Shown here: positions 23,384 through 31,309 of the stretch, piece after piece | Layout: every line of letters starts with the position of its first letter | How positions within the stretch are numbered: position 1 is the first letter of the stretch | NCBI RefSeq assembly: GCF_900100785.1 | Contig: NZ_FNCP01000035.1 | Span: 1 to 37,810 of the forward strand | Direction: 5' to 3' | Length of the DNA: 37,810 nucleotides | From: Desulfosporosinus hippei DSM 8344 | GTDB lineage: Bacteria; Bacillota; Desulfitobacteriia; Desulfitobacteriales; Desulfitobacteriaceae | Made by a program: the position numbers and the translations under genes | Notes under the pieces: model-generated | Seen by the model: only the letters and a program-made list of their open reading frames with translations | Database searches by the model: none | Told to the model about the DNA's origin: nothing

Positions 23384-24958
23384 ATGATTAACAATACTCA
23401 AAAACCTATTATTCTCTCGGATCAGGTTAAATCCACTCTCCATAGTCTGGAGCCCCTTACCAGAAAAGTACTCTTGACACTCAGCCAGCCCGGCCCCCAG
23501 GATAATCGAGGGGATATTGACCGAATACGTCAATTCTTAGAGCGTAATTATGGGTCGGTTAGAATTCCTTTGTCGCTTATGTCGAAGATCCCTAGGATAT
23601 GCCGGAGCTCTAACTGGAAGCTCACGGCTGTTTTATCGGAAACCTGTCAGGGATGGACGCTTATTGATATGGAGCCCGGTGATACCACTCAAGAACATTT
23701 CGGACTGGCCATAGACATTGGAACCACAACAGTGGTTGTTTATTTGATTGATCTCACTGATGGAAAAGTACTTAAGTATGCGGCAGATTATAATGATCAA
23801 ATTGCTATGGGTGAGGATATCCTGACTAGGATACGTTACGCATCTTCGCCAGATGGTTTAGCCAGCCTCCAAGAAGCAGTTTTAGCGACCCTTAATCGTT
23901 TGATAAAACGTCTTTATCCGTTACCGTCAGAAACAAGCATGATTTCTGCAGCAGCCATAGGTGCCAATACGACAATGATTCATTTGCTATTAGGTCTGGA
24001 TCCTGCTTCCATTTGCCGTGCTCCTTATATTCCTGTTGTCAATAATCCGGGCTTAATCACAGCTGCGGAAATCGGTCTGGATATTTCTCCACTAGCACCA
24101 GTTTATTGTCTCCCGAGTATAGGGAGTTTTCTGGGAGGAGATGTCATAGGCGGAATACTTGTCAGTGGTATGCACCAAGAGTCGGATATTTCCCTTTTTG
24201 TGGATATTGGCACCAATGGGGAAATTGTTTTGGGTAATAAAGACTGGCTTGTCGCTTGTGCCGGAGCAGCAGGACCAGCTCTAGAGGGCGGGGTTACAAC
24301 TTATGGAATGCGAGCCGAACAAGGAGCAGTTGATCATGTTTCCATAAATCAAAAAACTGGCTGGGTTGATTATTCTACAATTGGTAATATGCCAGCTCTG
24401 GGCATCTGTGGCTCAGGCTTAGTAGACACTCTTGCCGGACTTTTCCTGAGTGGTATCATTGATCGCAGTGCCCGATTTCAAAATGGCCAGCAGGAATTTG
24501 TCGTAGTACCTGCTCATGAAACTGCATCTGGGGAGGACATTGTCGTTTCCCAAGTCGATATAAAGAACTTTATGGCAACGAAGGGGGCAGTCAATGCTGC
24601 TACTGATTTACTGATGGAGAATGTTGGGTGTGATTGGCGTGAAATTAGTCATTTCTACGCAGCAGGGGCTTTTGGCCAATATTTGCCAATTGAGTCTGCT
24701 GTTACAATAGGTCTTTACCCTGATCTTCCCCGGACAGCAATTGTCCGCTTAGGTAATAGTTCAGGAGAAGCTGCCCGTCAAGTGCTCTTATCCAGAACAA
24801 AGCGTTTAGAGGCCGAAGAGATTGCCCGGAAGGTCACTTATTTTGAGTTAAATGCTAATGCCGCGTTTATGGACAAGTTTGTCAGCAGCAAGTTTCTTCC
24901 CCATACAGATCTCGACCGTTATCCCAGCGTTCGAGAGAGACTGCAAAATCGAATCTAA
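23384..24958 (+). CDS. RACo-like ASKHA-domain protein lacking the ferredoxin domain
   Basis: 524 residues of the DUF4445/ASKHA family, which includes ATP-dependent reductive activators of corrinoid proteins (RamA, RACo). Features: HFGLAIDIGTTTVVVYLID (phosphate 1 motif), MGEDILTRIRYA, AAIGANTTMIHLLLG, FVDIGTNGEIVLGN (phosphate 2), ACAGAAGPALEGG, GICGSGLVDTLAGLFLSGII, KGAVNAATDLL and AAGAFGQYLPIESAVTIGLYPD. Known activators carry an N-terminal [2Fe-2S] or C-terminal [4Fe-4S] domain. Here the first 100 residues have only two scattered cysteines and no cluster motif, so electrons would have to come from another protein, or the function differs. No corrinoid protein is adjacent. ATG 23384 follows AAAGAGG at normal spacing. 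Confidence 0.85.
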   Translation: MINNTQKPIILSDQVKSTLHSLEPLTRKVLLTLSQPGPQDNRGDIDRIRQFLERNYGSVRIPLSLMSKIPRICRSSNWKLTAVLSETCQGWTLIDMEPGDTTQEHFGLAIDIGTTTVVVYLIDLTDGKVLKYAADYNDQIAMGEDILTRIRYASSPDGLASLQEAVLATLNRLIKRLYPLPSETSMISAAAIGANTTMIHLLLGLDPASICRAPYIPVVNNPGLITAAEIGLDISPLAPVYCLPSIGSFLGGDVIGGILVSGMHQESDISLFVDIGTNGEIVLGNKDWLVACAGAAGPALEGGVTTYGMRAEQGAVDHVSINQKTGWVDYSTIGNMPALGICGSGLVDTLAGLFLSGIIDRSARFQNGQQEFVVVPAHETASGEDIVVSQVDIKNFMATKGAVNAATDLLMENVGCDWREISHFYAAGAFGQYLPIESAVTIGLYPDLPRTAIVRLGNSSGEAARQVLLSRTKRLEAEEIARKVTYFELNANAAFMDKFVSSKFLPHTDLDRYPSVRERLQNRI

Positions 24959-24961
24959 TAG

Positions 24962-24999
24962 TCAAGCCCTCCTCTTCAAATCTGAAGAGGAGGGCTTGA
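24962..24999. terminator. Very strong bidirectional terminator
   Basis: A perfect 17-bp stem (TCAAGCCCTCCTCTTCA with its complement) and an AATC loop, 3 bp after the ASKHA gene stop and 19 bp before the end of the convergent chemoreceptor-like gene. A short T-rich stretch follows on the plus side. Confidence 0.92.
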
Positions 25000-25018
25000 T
25001 GTCTTTTCTGTGTAATAG

Positions 25019-26020
25019 TTACAGTGTTTCGCTTACAAGTGCAGACCAGTTTTTCCCTCTATAAGCATTATATCCTCGTGTATGAGCATAACCATAGATT
25101 TTAGTGCCCATTGTGTCGTTTTCAAAAAGATAACCGTAGGTTTCTCCATTAATAGCTAATTGAGCAGCCTTTAAATGTTTTAAATTTTCCGTAAGGATGC
25201 CCTTTCTGGTTCGGCAGGCTATAACATAGCCGGCGCTGTTAATAATGAATATATCGCCATTTTTGCCTATGCGAGCAGAATCAATAATGTCATAGATGAA
25301 ATTCCAGTTAAATCGAGTAGAAAAGTATCCTAAGATTTGAGCATCGTCTCCGCGAATAGGGCATGTGTAGGCAACAGTATGAGATTTGCCAATCGAAGAA
25401 TAGTATAAGTCACTGACCGATATGGCATTCTCAGCCTTGGCAGCTTTGAACCAGACTCTATCTGCCATACTTTGTCCGATGAGTTCGTGGTGAACACCGG
25501 CAGCTAGGATTATCCCTTCTGTATCTAAAACATATAGGTCATTGTAAACCTCATAAATATCTACCAGTTTTTTTAGTAAGGTGTTGGCGACGGAAGTACG
25601 GTCGGTAATTGTCGTACAGAAGCAGTTCTTAACCTTATCAAAGCCAGCCCAAGCCTGTGCATCACAATTGCGTTCGAAAAGATTTCGGTCAATCTTATCA
25701 ATGGTATCGTAGGCGACATCCGCCATCCGCACGGCCATAACCTCGTTTGCTTTACTTTGAATATTCTCGATGATTGTTGTACTTTCTTTTGTTGAAGCAA
25801 GACTCCGGGTAGCAAGTTTTTTAATTTCATCGGCTACGACGCTAAAGCCACGACCTGCTTCACCTGCTCTTGCTGCTTCAATGGCGGAATTTAAAGATAA
25901 GAGGTTTGTGTGTTGGGCTATTTGGCGGATAGATTCAATGACCTGACTCATTTCTTGATTAGCCTCTTTGAGCTCGCTTAAAAGGATTGATGTATCAATA
26001 ACTAAGTTCTCGTTTGCCAT
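25019..26020 (-). CDS. Soluble chemoreceptor-like protein: MCP signalling tip followed by a Cache domain
   Basis: 333 residues with reversed order. Residues about 1-95 are the methyl-accepting chemotaxis signalling hairpin, with the highly conserved tip ([18 protein letters not shown], then [18 protein letters not shown]). Residues about 110-330 look like a double Cache/PDC sensor: [56 protein letters not shown] and [14 protein letters not shown]. There is no membrane helix, HAMP or signal peptide, so both parts should be cytoplasmic. Normal receptors place the Cache outside the cell and N-terminal. The hairpin is also short, with few methylation helices. It probably docks to CheA/CheW arrays or another kinase while sensing an internal ligand. 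ATG 26020 follows GAGGTGAG. Confidence 0.85.
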   Translation of the reverse strand: MANENLVIDTSILLSELKEANQEMSQVIESIRQIAQHTNLLSLNSAIEAARAGEAGRGFSVVADEIKKLATRSLASTKESTTIIENIQSKANEVMAVRMADVAYDTIDKIDRNLFERNCDAQAWAGFDKVKNCFCTTITDRTSVANTLLKKLVDIYEVYNDLYVLDTEGIILAAGVHHELIGQSMADRVWFKAAKAENAISVSDLYYSSIGKSHTVAYTCPIRGDDAQILGYFSTRFNWNFIYDIIDSARIGKNGDIFIINSAGYVIACRTRKGILTENLKHLKAAQLAINGETYGYLFENDTMGTKIYGYAHTRGYNAYRGKNWSALVSETL

Positions 26021-26031
26021 TAGCTCACCTC

Positions 26032-26066
26032 AAAATAAAAATAGCCTACCTAATACTTAGGTAGGC
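26032..26066 (-). terminator. Intrinsic terminator between two minus-strand genes
   Basis: Ten-bp perfect stem GCCTACCTAA/TTAGGTAGGC with a 3-nt loop. On the minus strand it is followed by TATTTTTATTTT. It ends the 141-residue gene and sits only 12 bp upstream of the chemoreceptor-like start, so that gene needs its own promoter inside or beyond this hairpin, or is fed by read-through. Confidence 0.82.
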
Positions 26067-26155
26067 ATCATTGCCAACTCTTTCACATAATTATACGATA
26101 GCCAGAGGAAATTGCAAGTATTTCTTTTTAACTCGTGCATTCGACAGTTTACTGC

Positions 26156-26581
26156 TTAATTAAAGTCAGTATCGGAATCAGTTTCAGAATCGGTATCAGG
26201 TACAAAGGATAAATTACAAAAGGTAAGTACATCATTAAATTCGATAAAGCTAAAGTTGTTAGCTTGAGCTTTTTCCATAAGTTGAGATAGGGGAGTTGTG
26301 GTTAGGATAACATCCTTTGGCTCCAGTAGTTGATGAATGAGACCAAAGTGTTGGGGATTAAAGCGAATAGAAATATGTATTTCATTTTCCCAAGTTACTT
26401 GAAGGACATAGGCATCTTTATGTTCAGTTGAAAACCAATGATAAGTATATTTGGAAAGGCCGGACTGATTGATAGCTCTGACTTGTTCATTGAATTCTTT
26501 AACATATAGGATAAGAACATCACGCCCATTTTCAAGTTTTCCAAAGGCGGACTGTTCAGGTGTGTATGCTTGAGTAAACAT
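26156..26581 (-). CDS. Uncharacterised 141-residue protein
   Basis: Family not recognised. Soluble, with no signal peptide or membrane span. Alternating strands and helices (DVLILYVKEFNEQVRAI, YTYHWFSTEHKDAYVLQVTWENEIHISIRF) suggest a compact alpha/beta fold. The last 14 residues are an Asp/Ser/Glu/Thr run (DTDSETDSDTDFN), probably a disordered acidic tail. ATG 26581 has GGGGGAG 6 nt upstream. It is followed by its own terminator before the chemoreceptor-like gene. Confidence 0.72.
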   Translation of the reverse strand: MFTQAYTPEQSAFGKLENGRDVLILYVKEFNEQVRAINQSGLSKYTYHWFSTEHKDAYVLQVTWENEIHISIRFNPQHFGLIHQLLEPKDVILTTTPLSQLMEKAQANNFSFIEFNDVLTFCNLSFVPDTDSETDSDTDFN

Positions 26582-26753
26582 CTTAACTCCCCCAATTCAA
26601 TAAATCGTGAAGGCTCCCCCAAAAAATAGTCGCAATATCAACTTACTTTACCCGAGTGAACGAGTTTAATGATCTATTCTTAATATGCTGTCATTATAGA
26701 CTATTTGGATGCTTAAGTGAAGTAATAACAACAAGACGAAAGAAGGGAATCAA

Positions 26754-27017
26754 ATGGGTAATCCCTGTGGAACGACAAATGCCAAAATCTACAAGACCAT
26801 GGATGTTAATGGAGTTCCGATTTATTATGGTTCGGGAGTTAATCCTGTCAATTCCCCAGCACAATATTTTGTTGCGTGGGGTAAAGGAGTAATATCTTCA
26901 GGTTTGATCCATACCTTTAACAGTGAATCCTTAGAACAGGGATCGCTGTGGTTTGTTGATGAAGATGAGGCAGAGGTACAATATGCTAAACTGCGAGAAG
27001 TCCTAAGTAAGAGATAA
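26754..27017 (+). CDS. Uncharacterised 87-residue protein
   Basis: Family not recognised. It starts MGNPCGTTNAKIYKTMDVNG and continues with a small-residue-rich core (YYGSGVNPVNSPAQYFVAWGKGVISSG) and a charged C-terminus ending EVLSKR. No membrane helix or signal peptide. AGAAGGG is 6 nt upstream of ATG 26754, which favours this frame over the overlapping 26656-26892 frame, which has no ribosome site. It is monocistronic, with two hairpins after it. Confidence 0.7.
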   Translation: MGNPCGTTNAKIYKTMDVNGVPIYYGSGVNPVNSPAQYFVAWGKGVISSGLIHTFNSESLEQGSLWFVDEDEAEVQYAKLREVLSKR

Positions 27018-27019
27018 AA

Positions 27020-27047
27020 AAGACATTCACACATGTGCAAATGTCTT
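27020..27047 (-). terminator. Hairpin with T-run on the minus strand
   Basis: AAGACATT pairs with AATGTCTT around a CACATGTG palindrome; on the minus strand it is followed by TTTT. No minus-strand gene lies upstream of it, so it may stop antisense transcription into the small gene, or simply protect the 3' end of its mRNA. Confidence 0.5.
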
Positions 27048-27076
27048 AACCAATTTGTCAGGTTCCAATATTTCTA

Positions 27077-27109
27077 GCATCTGCTTGTAGATAAAGCAGA
27101 TGCTTTTTT
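27077..27109 (+). terminator. Intrinsic terminator
   Basis: GCATCTGCTT pairs perfectly with AAGCAGATGC (10 bp, 7-nt loop), then TTTTTT. It ends the 87-residue gene and insulates the efflux operon. Confidence 0.92.
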
Positions 27110-27182
27110 GAGGCTTTTTAAATATTCTAATTATCGCTGAAGTGAAGATATAATCTGAAAAGAAAATCATTGAATAAAGGTA

Positions 27183-27211
27183 TTGACATAGTAGTCAAAT
27201 GGCAGTAAATT
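27183..27211 (+). promoter_or_regulatory. Sigma-A promoter of the efflux operon with overlapping operator
   Basis: Consensus TTGACA (27183-27188), 17-bp spacer, TAAATT (27206-27211), about 60 bp upstream of the lipoprotein start. The -35 is part of an inverted repeat TTGAC-N6-GTCAA (27183-27198), a likely binding site for the MarR-type repressor encoded last in the operon. The assignment to that regulator is inference. Confidence 0.7.
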
Positions 27212-27270
27212 AAATCGTGCCCTAAATGTACGTATGCGAACTATTCTTACACAAACAAAGGGGGATTGGA

Positions 27271-28236
27271 ATGAAAAGGGTGTTCAGTATTCTATTAGTG
27301 ATGAGTGTCTTACTTACAGGATGCAACAGTACAAGTCCAAAGGTTGAAACGGATAGTGTGGCTGAAGCAAGTAAACCTGTTTTCGTAATGGCTGGAATTA
27401 TTGATGCAAATGAAAAAACACAAATTACCAGCAAACTATCTGCTAAGGTTCTTGAAAGTCCAGTTGAAGTTGGAACGGTAGTTCAGAAGGGTGATTTGCT
27501 AATTAGCCTAGACACAAAAGATATTGAAGCGCAGGTGGCACAGGCGCAGGCAGGGGTTAATACTGCCCAGGCAAATCTGTTTAAAATGGAGGCTGGTGCG
27601 CGCCCGGAACAAATTGCTCAAGCTGAGGCAACTTTAGAAAGTGCAAAGATAAGTTATACCAATTCTAAAAATAATCTTGAGCGGAATCAACAGCTTCTAG
27701 CAGCTGGAGCAATATCTCAAGCCCAGTTTGAATCTGCTCAGACTCAGTTAGCTGCGGCTCAAGCACAGTACGATTCGGCCCAAAACCAACTAAACCTATT
27801 AGTAAAAGGCGAATCACCAGAATCGCTAGATGTCATGAGGGCACAAGTAGCTCAATCCCAGGCAGCCTTAGCACTTGCTCAGACTCAGTTAGCAAATGGA
27901 AGGATTGTGTCCCCCATCTCCGGAATTGTCAGTGTAAAAAATATTAATCTAGGTGAACTTGCGACTCCGGGGGTAGCCTTGATCTCTGTAGTTAATCTTA
28001 ATTCCTTGTTTGTTAAGGCTTCTTTGCCGGATGGATTTATTGGAGATGTTAAGGTTGGAGACGAAGTTGTAGTTAAAGTACCGGATATTATAGATCAACA
28101 ATTTAACGGAAAAATATCGATGATAGATCCTGTTATCGATTCGCGCAGCAAAAGCGTTTTAGTAAGAATAAATCTCGATAACCACGATTCAGTGTTGAAA
28201 CCAGGAATGCTGGCTGAAATCGGTCTAATTAAATAA
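27271..28236 (+). CDS. Membrane-fusion (HlyD-like) efflux lipoprotein
   Basis: 321-residue adaptor of a multidrug efflux system. Signal peptide II at the N-terminus with lipobox LLTGC (Cys near residue 17), so it is lipid-anchored to the outer face of the membrane. Next come a barrel-sandwich/lipoyl half (ITSKLSAKVLESPVEVGTVVQKGDLL), a long Ala/Gln-rich coiled-coil hairpin (about residues 85-200, with repeated AQAQ and QAQ segments), the second lipoyl half (GRIVSPISGIVSVKNINLGE) and a beta-barrel domain. ATG 27271 follows AAAGGGGG. It is first of four genes. In a monoderm, such adaptors may bridge the pump and the cell wall. Confidence 0.9.
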   Translation: MKRVFSILLVMSVLLTGCNSTSPKVETDSVAEASKPVFVMAGIIDANEKTQITSKLSAKVLESPVEVGTVVQKGDLLISLDTKDIEAQVAQAQAGVNTAQANLFKMEAGARPEQIAQAEATLESAKISYTNSKNNLERNQQLLAAGAISQAQFESAQTQLAAAQAQYDSAQNQLNLLVKGESPESLDVMRAQVAQSQAALALAQTQLANGRIVSPISGIVSVKNINLGELATPGVALISVVNLNSLFVKASLPDGFIGDVKVGDEVVVKVPDIIDQQFNGKISMIDPVIDSRSKSVLVRINLDNHDSVLKPGMLAEIGLIK

Positions 28237-28251
28237 GGGTAGGTGGAGAAG

Positions 28252-28905
28252 ATGGCTGACAAGCGGAAAAAACTCATCTCTTTAATAGTTGGAGTAATGA
28301 TGATTGCTTTAGCTAGTGTTGCTAGCTATTATTGGTATAAAAATGCATACTACGTTTCAACGGAGGATGCACGAGTCGCCGGTGATCTGGTAAGTGTAAG
28401 TCCGCAGATTTCAGGTAAGCTCTTAGAACTAAATATTAGTGAGGGAGATACAGTTGTTAAGGATCAAATCTTAGGACGTCAAGGGATGAGTGGTCCCCAA
28501 GAGACAAACATTGACCAATCTGTTTTTAGAGCACCTATTAATGGGATAGTTATTAAGAAGCAAGGAACTGTCGGGGAGTTTATTTCTGCTGGTCAAACAG
28601 TGGCCATAATCGTTGATCCGGAAAAGCTTTATATTAGCGCAAATATTGAAGAAACAAAGTTGACAAAGATAAGAGAAGGGCAGAATGTCGACATAACAAT
28701 TGATCAGTATTCTGATAAGCCCTTTACCGGAAAAATAATGCATGTTGGCCAGGCCTCAAACTCAACCTTTGCTTTGCTACCTTCATCAACAAGCGGTACA
28801 TTTACCAAAGTCATCCAAAAGGTACCTGTAAAAATTGAATTTGATAAAAGCGATGTCACGTTACTGCCTGGCACTAATGCTGTGGTTAAGATCCATATAA
28901 AGTAA
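28252..28905 (+). CDS. Short EmrA/HlyD-type membrane-fusion protein
   Basis: 217 residues with one N-terminal membrane helix (KLISLIVGVMMIALASVASYYWY) and a lipoyl domain opening with the EmrA-like STEDARVAGDLVSVSPQISGKL. The coiled-coil hairpin normally found between the lipoyl halves is absent: after LGRQGMSG a short linker leads directly to SVFRAPINGIVIKKQGTVGE. The beta-barrel domain follows (LYISANIEETKLTKIREGQ). I start at ATG 28252 with AGGTGG at good spacing; a GTG at 28243 is possible. It sits between the long adaptor and the MFS pump, so the operon encodes two adaptors of different reach. Confidence 0.87.
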   Translation: MADKRKKLISLIVGVMMIALASVASYYWYKNAYYVSTEDARVAGDLVSVSPQISGKLLELNISEGDTVVKDQILGRQGMSGPQETNIDQSVFRAPINGIVIKKQGTVGEFISAGQTVAIIVDPEKLYISANIEETKLTKIREGQNVDITIDQYSDKPFTGKIMHVGQASNSTFALLPSSTSGTFTKVIQKVPVKIEFDKSDVTLLPGTNAVVKIHIK

Positions 28906-28920
28906 TGGGGTGTGTAAAAT

Positions 28921-30552
28921 ATGGCGGAAAATGACATGCCTGAAAAAGCGGGTGACAGTTTATATAAATGGTCCGCATTGCTTGTCGTTGTAATCGGTAC
29001 GTTTATGGTAATGCTGGATAGTAGCATAGTTAATATTGCGATTCCTAAAATGATGAATGTTTTTGGTTCGGATCTGGAAACCATTAAGTGGATATTAACA
29101 GGATATACTTTGGCTATGGGTGCGGTGGTACCTATTACGGGCTTTATCAGTGATACCTTTGGGATAAAAAAGCTCTTTATTGGAGCCTTGGGCGTTTTTA
29201 CAATAGGGTCATTTCTATGTGGCCTTGCTTGGAGTACCAATACCATGATTGCTTTTCGTGTGATTCAAGCTATCGGCGGCGGCGCGATCATGCCTGTGGG
29301 AATGTCCTACATTATGCAAATCTTTGCTGTTCATGAACGTGGTAAGGCTTTAGGTTTTTGGGGTATCGCGTCAATGTCCGCCCCCGCAATCGGGCCTACT
29401 TTGGGGGGCTATATCATTGAGCATATGGATTGGCGCTTTATTTTTTATGTTAATGTCCCAGTTGGTGTGATCGGAGTTATGGTTGCAGCGCTTTTGCTAA
29501 GAGAAACTGCTTTAAAACCTTATAAAGGAAATTTTGATTACATCGGTTTCGTTTCTTCAATTTCGGGTATAGTTAGCATTCTTTATGTCTTCGGTGAAGG
29601 TAATTCAATCGATTGGGGAAACGTAAAATTTCCTCTTATTCTTACATTCGGTATATTTAGTCTTTTGATTTTCATCGTAAATGAATTAACTCACCCAGAT
29701 CCCTTACTTGATTTGCGAGTCTTTAAAGTCTATAATTTTACGTTAAGTCAATTTATAACGGGTATAACGACTCTTGCTTTGATGAGTGGAATGTATGTTT
29801 TACCACTGTTTTTACAAAATATAAGAGGTTATACTGCAATGGAAACAGGTTTAATCTTATTTCCGTCAGCAATAGCCTCGGGATTAATGATGCCGATTAG
29901 TGGTGCATTATTCGATAAATTTGGGGCAAAGGTTGTCACGATTCCAGGGCTGATTATTGTTGCCTTTGCTACTTATGAAATGTCTATGTTTAATATGAAT
30001 ACATCAATGTCAACAATTACTTTAGTAGCTGCGCTAAGAGGGGTCGGACTTGGATTTGCAATGATGCCGGTCAATACTGCAGGTATGAATGATGTTCCAA
30101 AGCATCTCTTCGGGAAAGCAACTGCTTTGTCAACGACAGTCCGGAGTATATTAAACGCCTTAGCCGTTACATTTATGACGACTATGATTTCTTCAAGGTC
30201 AACTGAAAACTACGCACGGCTTACTGAGCAAATTACCCCATTTAATCAAACTGCCGGCACTGTGTTAAAAGGTTTGCAAGGACTTTATATGAAAAATGGA
30301 TTATCTCAAGCAGATGCTCATGGCTCAGCACTATCGACCCTCGGAAAAATGGTCTATGCACAGGCCTATCTGGATGGGATGAACTATGTAGTGTCCTTAA
30401 CAGTCTTTGCCGTAGTTCTTGCAATCTTAATGGTACTCATGATGAAAAACAGAAAGATACCAAAGAGTGATCAATCTGATAAAGGTATTGCGAAAAGGGA
30501 GGTACTAAATGGAACAGAATCAGAGGCCCGAATTGCAACAGTCCTGGAGTAA
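28921..30552 (+). CDS. DHA2-family (EmrB/QacA) MFS multidrug efflux pump
   Basis: Proton-driven drug exporter with 14 predicted membrane helices, 543 residues. Helix 1 carries the DHA2 motif LDSSIVNIAIP. Other signatures are KWILTGYTLAMGAVVPITG, the motif-A-like loop FISDTFGIKKLFI and motif C GIASMSAPAIGPTLGG in helix 5. The ATG at 28921 has GGGGTG upstream and is 15 bp after the short adaptor gene. The 3' end overlaps the MarR gene by 44 bp. Substrates are unknown; amphipathic drugs or phenolic/aromatic acids are usual for such EmrAB-MarR sets. Confidence 0.93.
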   Translation: MAENDMPEKAGDSLYKWSALLVVVIGTFMVMLDSSIVNIAIPKMMNVFGSDLETIKWILTGYTLAMGAVVPITGFISDTFGIKKLFIGALGVFTIGSFLCGLAWSTNTMIAFRVIQAIGGGAIMPVGMSYIMQIFAVHERGKALGFWGIASMSAPAIGPTLGGYIIEHMDWRFIFYVNVPVGVIGVMVAALLLRETALKPYKGNFDYIGFVSSISGIVSILYVFGEGNSIDWGNVKFPLILTFGIFSLLIFIVNELTHPDPLLDLRVFKVYNFTLSQFITGITTLALMSGMYVLPLFLQNIRGYTAMETGLILFPSAIASGLMMPISGALFDKFGAKVVTIPGLIIVAFATYEMSMFNMNTSMSTITLVAALRGVGLGFAMMPVNTAGMNDVPKHLFGKATALSTTVRSILNALAVTFMTTMISSRSTENYARLTEQITPFNQTAGTVLKGLQGLYMKNGLSQADAHGSALSTLGKMVYAQAYLDGMNYVVSLTVFAVVLAILMVLMMKNRKIPKSDQSDKGIAKREVLNGTESEARIATVLE

Positions 30553-30976
30553 AGATTCTGAACGAATAGTATTTCTGTTTAAATCTATCCATAAAATATA
30601 TCGAGATCATCTCTATAAAAAATCCAGACAGTATGGTTTTACAGGACCTCAAATTGGACTGATTATGGGTCTGCATAAGAATCCGTTTTCAACCTTAAAC
30701 GAGCTAAGTGAGTGTTTAGGTCTTTCGAAAAGTACCGTATCAGGTATTGTAGATCGCTTGGTCAATCAAGGCGTAGTTATTAGGGAAATACCAGAAAACA
30801 ATCGGAGGATTGTTCGTCTCTCATTATCACCTGATTGGCAGAAAAACAATGCACTCCATGATCTGATGCATAAATATATTAATGACACCCTTGCGAATGC
30901 CAGTCAGAAAGAGTTAGAAAAGATAATTTTGGGGTTAGAGACCTTATATTCTTTACTCGCCAAGGGCGAAACCTAA
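30509..30976 (+). CDS. MarR-family transcriptional regulator
   Basis: 155-residue winged-helix DNA-binding protein. Dimer helices flank the central wHTH: TLNELSECLGLSKSTVSGIVDRLVNQGVV, with the wing REIPENNRRIVRLSLS carrying the conserved D/N-R-R pattern. It begins inside the end of the pump gene (44-bp overlap, different frame) with AAAGGGAGG upstream of ATG 30509, so translation is coupled. As last gene of the operon it most likely represses the promoter at 27183 and is released by a pump substrate. That is inferred from context. Confidence 0.92.
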   Translation: MEQNQRPELQQSWSKDSERIVFLFKSIHKIYRDHLYKKSRQYGFTGPQIGLIMGLHKNPFSTLNELSECLGLSKSTVSGIVDRLVNQGVVIREIPENNRRIVRLSLSPDWQKNNALHDLMHKYINDTLANASQKELEKIILGLETLYSLLAKGET

Positions 30977-30981
30977 ATTGT

Positions 30982-31015
30982 CGAACGTTTCTGCTACCAA
31001 AGTAGTAAACGTTCG
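30982..31015 (+). promoter_or_regulatory. PurBox pair (PurR operator) upstream of the aminotransferase
   Basis: CGAAC (30982-30986) and GTTCG (31011-31015) form an inverted repeat with a 24-bp gap, embedded in a longer 10-bp match (TCGAACGTTT/AAACGTTCGA). This is the arrangement of the Bacillus-type PurR site, whose consensus arm is AWWWCCGAACWWT. It ends 9 bp before the -35. The same spacing recurs at 33082-33115. It lies just after marR but has no T-run, so it is not a normal terminator. Confidence 0.72.
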
Positions 31016-31024
31016 AAAAAATAT

Positions 31025-31053
31025 TTGACCAATGCCCAATTATCTTGTAAAAT
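31025..31053 (+). promoter_or_regulatory. Sigma-A promoter of the riboswitch-aminotransferase transcript
   Basis: TTGACC (31025-31030), 17-bp spacer, TAAAAT (31048-31053), placing the start about 15 nt before the aptamer. Confidence 0.8.
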
Positions 31054-31075
31054 ATATGATAACAAGTGAATTATA

Positions 31076-31144
31076 GTTCATATAATAGCAGAGATAAGGT
31101 CTGCAAGTTTCTACCGGACTGCCGTAAATCGTCCGACTATGAGC
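31076..31144 (+). ncRNA. Purine riboswitch, guanine class (copy 1)
   Basis: A 69-nt aptamer with all three helices: P1 GTTCATA/TATGAGC, P2 GCAGA/TCTGC and P3 CGGAC/GTCCG, and the conserved junction TATAAT...AAGTTTCTACC...CCGACTATG. The L3 loop keeps CCGTAAAT. The specificity base in the GACTATG segment is C, as in guanine/hypoxanthine-type aptamers, not the U of adenine types. Loop L2 is GATAAGG rather than the usual GATATGG seen in copy 2. An intrinsic terminator lies about 100 nt downstream. Confidence 0.95.
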
Positions 31145-31242
31145 GAAGTGTCGAGGTATCACGTCCAAGATAACAGATATAATGACTTGACAATGGGGTT
31201 ATCTGTATTTGGAGGATTCCTTTGGGTAAATTGCGACTCTGC

Positions 31243-31309
31243 AACCCCAAGGTGACAGGTTCTCTCACTAAGTTTGAGCAGAATCTGTCATTTTGGGTTA
31301 TTCTTTTTT
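31243..31309 (+). terminator. Attenuator (expression platform) of riboswitch 1
   Basis: AACCC.AA..TGACAG.TTCT pairs with AGAA.CTGTCA..TTGGGTT, followed by ATTCTTTTTT. Upstream GGGGTT (31195-31200) can pair instead with AACCCC (31243-31248) as an antiterminator, and AGATAAC (31168-31174) can in turn pair with GTTATCT (31198-31204) and hide that GGGGTT. The result is a mutually exclusive switch about 240 bp before the gene. The 31310-31580 remainder holds an open frame of 52 codons without a start, but no supported gene. Confidence 0.8.

Noticed and set aside
26656-26892. 78-codon frame overlapping the 87-residue gene
   Set aside because: No ribosome site; the 26754 frame has AAGGG at correct spacing and its own terminator.
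30980-31017. Inverted repeat after marR as a rho-independent terminator
   Set aside because: It is followed by A, not T, and its CGAAC-N24-GTTCG core recurs before the second riboswitch promoter, so it is read as a PurR operator.
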